Part shown: piece after piece, positions 59,601 to 64,000 of the stretch
Layout: each line of letters opens with the position of its first letter
Position numbering within the stretch: the first letter of the stretch is position 1
NCBI RefSeq assembly: GCF_007655135.1
Contig: NC_045129.1
Location: 9,052,001 to 9,116,000 of the forward strand
Source of the DNA: Punica granatum
Taxonomy: Eukaryota > Streptophyta > Magnoliopsida > Myrtales > Lythraceae
Reading direction: 5' to 3'
DNA: 64,000 nucleotides
The notes under the pieces: model-generated
Databases searched by the model: none
Told to the model about the DNA's origin: nothing
Seen by the model: the letters and a program-made list of their open reading frames with translations, nothing else
Made by a program: the position numbers and the translations under genes

Positions 59601-59770
59601 TTTTTCGAGAGAACCTGGACTTGATCAAGAGGCAAATCGGTCTTGAAGAAGTGGAAGTCTTGTCTGCAGCAGACCCTGATGCTATTGCTAGAGCTGGCAC
59701 CTTGGCTTCGATGTTGAATCAGAATCCCCCGTCACCAAGATCTCCGACTGCTATCTTCATCACAATTTGA
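56669..59770 (+). CDS. Cytosolic leucyl-tRNA synthetase-like copy, N-terminally broken
   Basis: Class I synthetase that charges tRNA-Leu in the cytosol, eukaryotic/archaeal type. An uninterrupted frame of 1,033 codons starts at an internal ATG just before the HIGH-type motif HLGHA (residues 6-10). Motifs: PFAFHCTGMPIK; the CP1 editing domain with TLRPETMYGQTNAWV (about 249-263) and GTGIVTSVPSDVPDDY (about 336-351); SRSGDECVVALTDQW; WYPFDLRVSGKDLI; KMSKQTGNF (664-672, family KMSKS); an anticodon-binding region with FMDVQTRLIAPFCPHYAEYVW; and the family-type end near NPPSPRSPTAIF. Family proteins are about 1,090 residues, so about 60 N-terminal residues are lost. There is no intron in this stretch. 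Without the N-terminal part of the Rossmann fold, activity is doubtful. It is either a young pseudogene or a truncated paralogue; an intact copy must exist elsewhere. Confidence 0.85.
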   Translation: MNGYLHLGHAFSFSKLEFAAAFHRLRGANVLLPFAFHCTGMPIKVAADKLAREAQQLGDPPASFPKKEEEQVNQEADASDDTAYEPWLQDNFKGKKSKAAAKSGGQLYQWEIMRSVGLSDSDISRLQNPRNWLTFFPPLAMDDLKAFGLGCDWRRSFITTDANPFYDSFVRWQMRKLKSMGKIVKDVRYTIYSPLDGQPCGDHDRTSGEGVRPQDYTLIKMEVVPPFPPKMGVLDGKKVCLAAATLRPETMYGQTNAWVLPEGQYGAFEVNETEVFIISHRAARNLAYQGFSKIPEKPSCLLELTGYDLIGLPLKSPLSLNEIIHALPMMTILMNKGTGIVTSVPSDVPDDYISLHVLKTKPALREKFGLKDEWVLPFEIIPIINIPEFGDKAAEKVCKDMKIVSQKEKVKLAEAKRRTYLKGFNEGTMIVGEYTGMKVQEAKQLIRNLLIETGQAIIYSEPEKRVISRSGDECVVALTDQWFITYGEPEWKKMAEECVSSMNLYSNGTRHCFEDSLDSLHQWACSRLFGLGTCIPWDEQFLADSLSDSTIYMAYYTIAHLLHDGDLYGRSTSSLKPEQMTDEVWDFVFCGGPRPESSDIPCSILNKMKQEFEYWYPFDLRVSGKDLIKNHLTFCIYNHTAIMSKHHWPRGFRCNGHLMLNNEKMSKQTGNFKTLREAIKEFSADATRFSLADAGDSIDDANFVSDTANAAILRLTKELSWMEEVIAADSSLRSGPPSTYADRVFANEINIAIKMTEQHYQDCMFREALKTGFYDLQAVRDEYRFSCGSGVMNHELVWRFMDVQTRLIAPFCPHYAEYVWRKLLKRDGFVIKAGWPVADSPDLTLQRANNYLKSTIVLMRKLLQKQLSHSMKANKEGAPVASLTEEKIMGLIYVNEQFDGWKAECFRILQQKYNRETRSLAPDSEILEALKQGCIGQSSDFKETQMLCLPFLKFLKDEMIAPGVQAQDLRLPFGEMDVFRENLDLIKRQIGLEEVEVLSAADPDAIARAGTLASMLNQNPPSPRSPTAIFITI

Positions 59771-60187
59771 AAAAGTTTTACTTTGGAACTTCTGATGCAC
59801 TATTAGCTCAAGAGACTATGCTGTCATCTGACTTTTTTGGTGCAACTTAGTTTGCAGGTTTGATTTTTTATTCAAGAACATTCCCTTGTTGATTAGCGGG
59901 TATGTTGAAAATGCAAACTTTATTTCAGTGATGTTCTTTTGCCAAATTTTTTGGTGGACTCTGTCTGACTTTTTCCATCTATCATTGTTCTTTGCCAAGT
60001 TCCCCTCTCGGGTGTAGGCAGACATATTATTGAAATAGATGGAGCTTGATTCTATTTCCTTTAGAGGAATTTGGGTTATCAGTCTGCAGAGCTTATCACG
60101 AGTTCATCTTCATTGAAGCCTTGGAGATCCTAAATTTGATGAAAAGATTTTAAGTTCGATCAGTTATGTGAACGAACTGTTCTTAAT
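59771..60187. other. 3' flank of the LeuRS copy
   Basis: Probably the 3' UTR and downstream spacer. No coding structure. Confidence 0.5.
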
Positions 60188-61023
60188 TCCATAGGTTCCA
60201 GCTCGAGATACACGAGGTCAGGCTCCTCCCAGCTCGGGCTCAAGCCGGCGAGTGGTTATTGGAGAGTCAGGCCGTTGGTGTGCTTAGCTGTGACGATCGT
60301 ATCATGTCATCTCGATGCCAATGATTCCAGGCACCCACTCGATAAGCAGGTGAGGCCTATACCGCTTTCTCTCCATGTTTTTTGAGTGTCTATCCTCTTT
60401 GAATAATCGAGTGTTCTAGCTTGCTCAGTTGTGAGATATTGTATTTGAGCTGGAACTTTTGTTGATGGATTGAGAATTGCAGAACACACTGATATTGAGG
60501 ACCATAGCAGGACTCAATGATCTCGGGAAGGCTCCATTAAGTATGTTATTCTGCAAGAATTCTCATAGCCTAAATCATTTCAGCACGGACTGTTACTGTG
60601 TGCAGTCACACAAAGGAGATTAATTTTGTTTGATGATAAAATTTATGCTAGAATCTGTTTACTCATAATTGACTGCTTCATCTATTCTATTGGAATTCAA
60701 AAGAGACATGCCACCACATGTTATGTCCTACCTCGAATGTTCAGTTCTCCATTTTCCTTGCTTGCATTCTCACACTCAGTGACATCAAGACAAGGAGTCA
60801 GAATTCATGCTTTTCACGGTTTGGAACATTCAATCTGAAACCTTGGAATTTGTCCGACTTCAGAAATATGTGATAAAGTCTTTCCTTCTTTGGCTTGCAT
60901 TCTCATATTTGTCTTATGTTCTCTTCTTTGAACCGCTTATCTGACTGTGTGACAGGAAGTGTAACAGAGCAGGTCATGCTTCTCGAGAACATTGCGACAT
61001 CGGTTCTCGTTTCAAAAGATCAA
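60188..61023 (+). other. Three possible exons of an unrecognised plus-strand gene
   Basis: Three segments with plausible splice sites share one compatible reading frame: about 60195-60350 (acceptor CCATAG, donor CAG-GTGAGG), 60481-60539 (acceptor TTGCAG, donor A-GTATG) and 60956-61023 (acceptor GTGACAG, donor CAA-GTGAGC). Their peptides (for example GYWRVRPLVCLAVTIVSC, NTLILRTIAGLNDLGKAPL, EQVMLLENIATSVLVSKDQ) are of mixed composition. I recognise no family and see no start or final exon, so this may be chance or a decayed gene. Confidence 0.25.
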
Positions 61024-62109
61024 GTGAGCGAGTACTGCAAGATTATGTCTGCTTTCTATTTGATGCAGAACATAGTCAGCAAACTCTTGTTGGAACATAT
61101 CATTCGTTGGAGTTCTTGTTTTATCTCTTCTTATTTGATGTGCTTTTATTTTCTCTGAATCTGAAGAGAACTTTTCGATGCGCTGGGCTACATATTCTGT
61201 TTTGTTTTTGTTTATTACTTTTGTAGGTTAAATAAGTCCTTTGTCATGGAATTGATCTATCTAATCCTAAAACAGGAAAGCTTATGGGGAGAAGCGTGCA
61301 AATATTTGCTCATATTGATTTTAGATTATGCTTTTTTGCTCTCTGATCTTCATCAACTAACTGCACAAATATTGAACATCGAGCCTCCCCTTCTGATCTT
61401 TATGTTCGTCAAAAGTCCTGTGCCAATCAAATCAATGACTAAAGTTCTTGTTGTTCATTATGGTAAACGATAAACATACTGCGCTGTTTAAGAAATTTTG
61501 TACCTGTATGACTTATACATCTGGGATCTGCATAATCATCTGTAACAATGCTTGTATGAGAATCTGCGCTTCGTTTTTAGTCAGTTGTTGCTTTAATCTG
61601 AGTTTATGATTTTGTGATATTTTGTTTCAGTAGGTTTACCTCCAAGGTCCAAAATTCAGTCCAGGCCATAAAACCAGGCTTACCCATGTTTCTTTACAAT
61701 TTACACCGCTCATTGGTTGCTGGTATTTTTGAGGATAATTTGTTTCAGACTTTCTGGCTTAAAATTAGTTGGTCAAGAGCATCCTGTGGATATTACGGAG
61801 TTTTTATCGAAAGATGGACCGTATCCGGTATTTTCTTTTCTCCATTCGACTTTGATAGGAAGCAACTCTTAAAGTATCTTAAGTTGAACTCGAGCATTTC
61901 TATATTTCGGAATTCATTTTCGACGTTTTTTTTTTTTTTGGGGGGGGGGGGGGGGTTGTCTGGGGGTGTTGTGGTGTTCTACAATTGATCCAACTGCGTG
62001 GGAGGATAGAAAATGTAAACGCGAATTGAGATTCCCTGCTCAGGTAGTTCTGATTCGATTCTGTAGACTCTCACATTCAAATTCCATTCAATAGCTCTCT
62101 CCTTTTAAG
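61024..62109. other. Intergenic, no gene seen
   Basis: AT-rich with no supported gene. A T14-G17 homopolymer pair lies at 61926-61956. Confidence 0.5.
61926..61956. repeat. Poly(T)-poly(G) homopolymer pair
   Basis: About 14 T followed by about 17 G, then further G runs (TGTCTGGGGG). Length is likely to be unstable in sequencing, and the G run could form a quadruplex. Confidence 0.8.
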
Positions 62110-62405
62110 TTTTAAGGTAGTGCACCTTTCCATTACGCATTCAGAGGGGGACGGACCCAAATGCTTCAAAAGGAATGGCAAATTGGCAAAAGGAATGAAC
62201 AGCTTCATACGAAATTCGAAACCAATTAATGGAATCGTTAATTAACTTCTAATCAAATTTTGTTAAACACTGGGAAAGTACAATTCAAAGAAGGGGGGAA
62301 GAACGAAAAAACTGACTGATCCAAAGCCTGCATCCCGGCGTTTCTCCTCTAGCCGCCGTGAGCCGGGGCTGACAACAAAGAGCCGCGGGGAAGGGGCTCT
62401 CATAT
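62110..62405 (-). pseudogene. Degenerate copy of the HflX exon 1/intron 1 region
   Basis: Several blocks match the HflX gene in the same order and orientation. 'cattacgcattcagaggg' matches 'cattatgcattcagaggg' near 42600. 'ggcaaattggcaaaaggaatgaacagc' matches 'ggcaaaatggcaaatgaatgaacagc' at 42652-42677. 'gaaaccaattaatggaatcg' matches 'gaaaccaatggaatcg' at 42723. 'gagccggggctgacaacaaagagccgcgggg' matches exon 1 at 43221-43251, which encodes part of RLFVVQPRLR. The coding part is short and degraded, so this is a relic of a second HflX copy, not a gene. Confidence 0.7.
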
Positions 62406-64000
62406 ATATATAAATGAATATATATATATTCTATATATCCAAATTTATATTTATTATTTAAATTAAATTAAAGAAAGAATAAAAGTTAGTTATTACACAC
62501 ATGCATGCAAACATTCCTCCGCCAGCATCGGCCTCCGGGCAGGGGGGTCTACGACTGAATTTCACCTATTCCCAGGCCAAAGCGCTGCTTCTCTCCGCCT
62601 ATATAATGCCAGCTGACGCCATTGTCATTCTTTTTTTTATGATGACTCGAATTTTCACTAAAATTTCTCCTAAATTTTCTCAATTTTCATTATTAAATAA
62701 CTATTCGCATAAAATTTGATTTTCATAAACTCCCAAATATATATATATATATATATCTAATCCAGCAAACTCTAATATGTATATACATTCCAAAAAAGAG
62801 TTTTTTTCTCTTAACCACATCACTAAACTGACTAAACAAAAATTTCAAATCGTAATATATTCAAATACATTCTATACTAAAAAGAATACCTATCAAATAA
62901 CTAAAGTCCCTATATAGTCCTCCGAGCTAATCCCTGATTCCAACAATGGCTCTCCGACACAGATAGAAGCTTATCTAAAAAAATATATGCAGGATGTAAG
63001 TTGCATCTCAGTGAGTACAAAATTTATAGTAAAATGAACTATTAAATGAATATTAATCCTTAATTAACTAAATATATACATACATACATATATATATATA
63101 TAATATATACCACATCCAAATCCATCAACCAATACCTCTCAATCAACATCTGTCCATAAAACATTTTATACCTCACAAACAAACATTTATAAATCTCAAC
63201 GTTTTATATAAATTAAGTATCCATAAAATTCCACCATAACATTAGAACATTCCTTTAATTCACTATCGCATAATAATTTCATACAATATGTACAATATAT
63301 ACAAATACTTCACAGTGTCCAAGCTCTAGCAATCACATACACGACATGCAACTCAATATCATATAATTAACAAATACCATTAAACCAGCATTTCATAGAA
63401 AATCACTATCTAAGCATTTAACAAATTAGGCTCTAACATCCCACAAACAATTAAGTATATTTAGAATACATACAGACAAGATCAACCATCATCATTTCCA
63501 CTCTCAATTAATCCTAACACACAATGTATGACACCACTCAACCAATATAGCCACATGATCGCATTTTCTTGTAACAAGTTAAGATGGTACCGTAACCCTG
63601 CATAATTCAATCCACTCTTCCATAACTCCCATATCACCTCTCATACGCCGGGGCCACCTATCATCAAACTCCAACTAGCGTCCATTTTATATCCTGCTGG
63701 ATCAGCGGTCTAGCGTCCATTTCTATATCCCGTCGAATCAGCGGTCCAATGACTATAACCACAAACAAATATCATCAACATAGCTCTATCAAATTGCAAC
63801 CATATAGACCCTTCAATATCACATTACATGCTTTAACGATGATATTAAAATCATTTGCACATAATCAATTTATACAATCCATACTTCTTGAAGGATCACA
63901 TAACTAAAGCTCCTGCAATCATCACATGCCTCTTAAAAGGAAGTCGCATAATTTCAAACAAGCAAATCATAACACCACAAATAATATATCTCAAAATCAT
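62406..64000. other. AT-rich repetitive tail of the window, no gene seen
   Basis: Holds (TA)n at 62737-62757, further TA/CATA tracts at 63070-63104 and a 35/36-bp tandem duplication at 63676-63746. Long, G-poor plus-strand stretches look like transposon or LTR-type sequence, but no coding domain or end is visible. Confidence 0.4.
63676..63746. repeat. Tandem duplication of a 35/36-bp unit
   Basis: 'tagcgtccattttatatcct' to 'ggatcagcggtc' is repeated immediately as 'tagcgtccatttctatatcc' to 'gaatcagcggtc', with a few mismatches. Confidence 0.75.

Noticed and set aside
56669..59770. LeuRS copy as a processed retrogene
   Set aside because: A possible leader intron with a good acceptor stands directly before the coding sequence, and I see no poly(A) tail or target duplication after the stop.
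8458..63746. CRISPR array, operon or other prokaryote-type system among the repeats
   Set aside because: The repeats are microsatellites, SINEs and transposon ends; gene structure with introns shows the DNA is eukaryotic.

Overview
The window is plant nuclear DNA, most likely from a woody eudicot. It is AT-rich and intron-rich, full of small transposon relics, and the genes are eudicot types. I cannot name the species. About 15% of the window is genes; the rest is intergenic DNA dense in SINEs, MITEs, truncated LINEs and microsatellites.

Layout: 1-522 is the 3' end of an unrecognised plus-strand gene. 0.5-17.9 kb is gene-free and repeat-rich, and includes a 1.95-kb Mutator-like element with long terminal inverted repeats (12445-14389) and a palindromic element (8486-9145). 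17964-19712 (minus) is a complete three-exon type-2 ACC synthase, the committed step of ethylene synthesis. 20-34 kb is again intergenic with SINEs, a LINE fragment and MITEs. 34401-38600 (minus) is a Golgi pectin methyltransferase gene of the CGR2/CGR3 family, six coding exons plus a 5' UTR exon. Directly upstream on the same strand, 39272-43411 is a 13-exon organellar-type HflX GTPase. Arabidopsis has the same pair side by side (At3g49720-At3g49725), so this is an old collinear block. 43.7-55 kb is TE territory: a LINE fragment, a 43-base C run, a wrecked endogenous pararetrovirus with a MITE inserted in it, more MITEs and telomere-like repeats. 56.3-59.8 kb (plus) is a cytosolic leucyl-tRNA synthetase copy. 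Its 1,033-codon body is open, but its original start and N-terminal frame are broken. Beyond it lie weak candidate exons and, at 62.1-62.4 kb, a degenerate copy of the HflX exon 1/intron 1 region.

The genes do not form a pathway. The striking points are the broken but still open LeuRS copy, two consecutive GC-AG introns and an acidic insertion in HflX, the HflX relic 19 kb from its parent, and cleanly bounded transposons whose target-site duplications can still be read. I found no new multi-gene system. All exon boundaries were derived by eye from splice consensus and family protein similarity; no database search was run.
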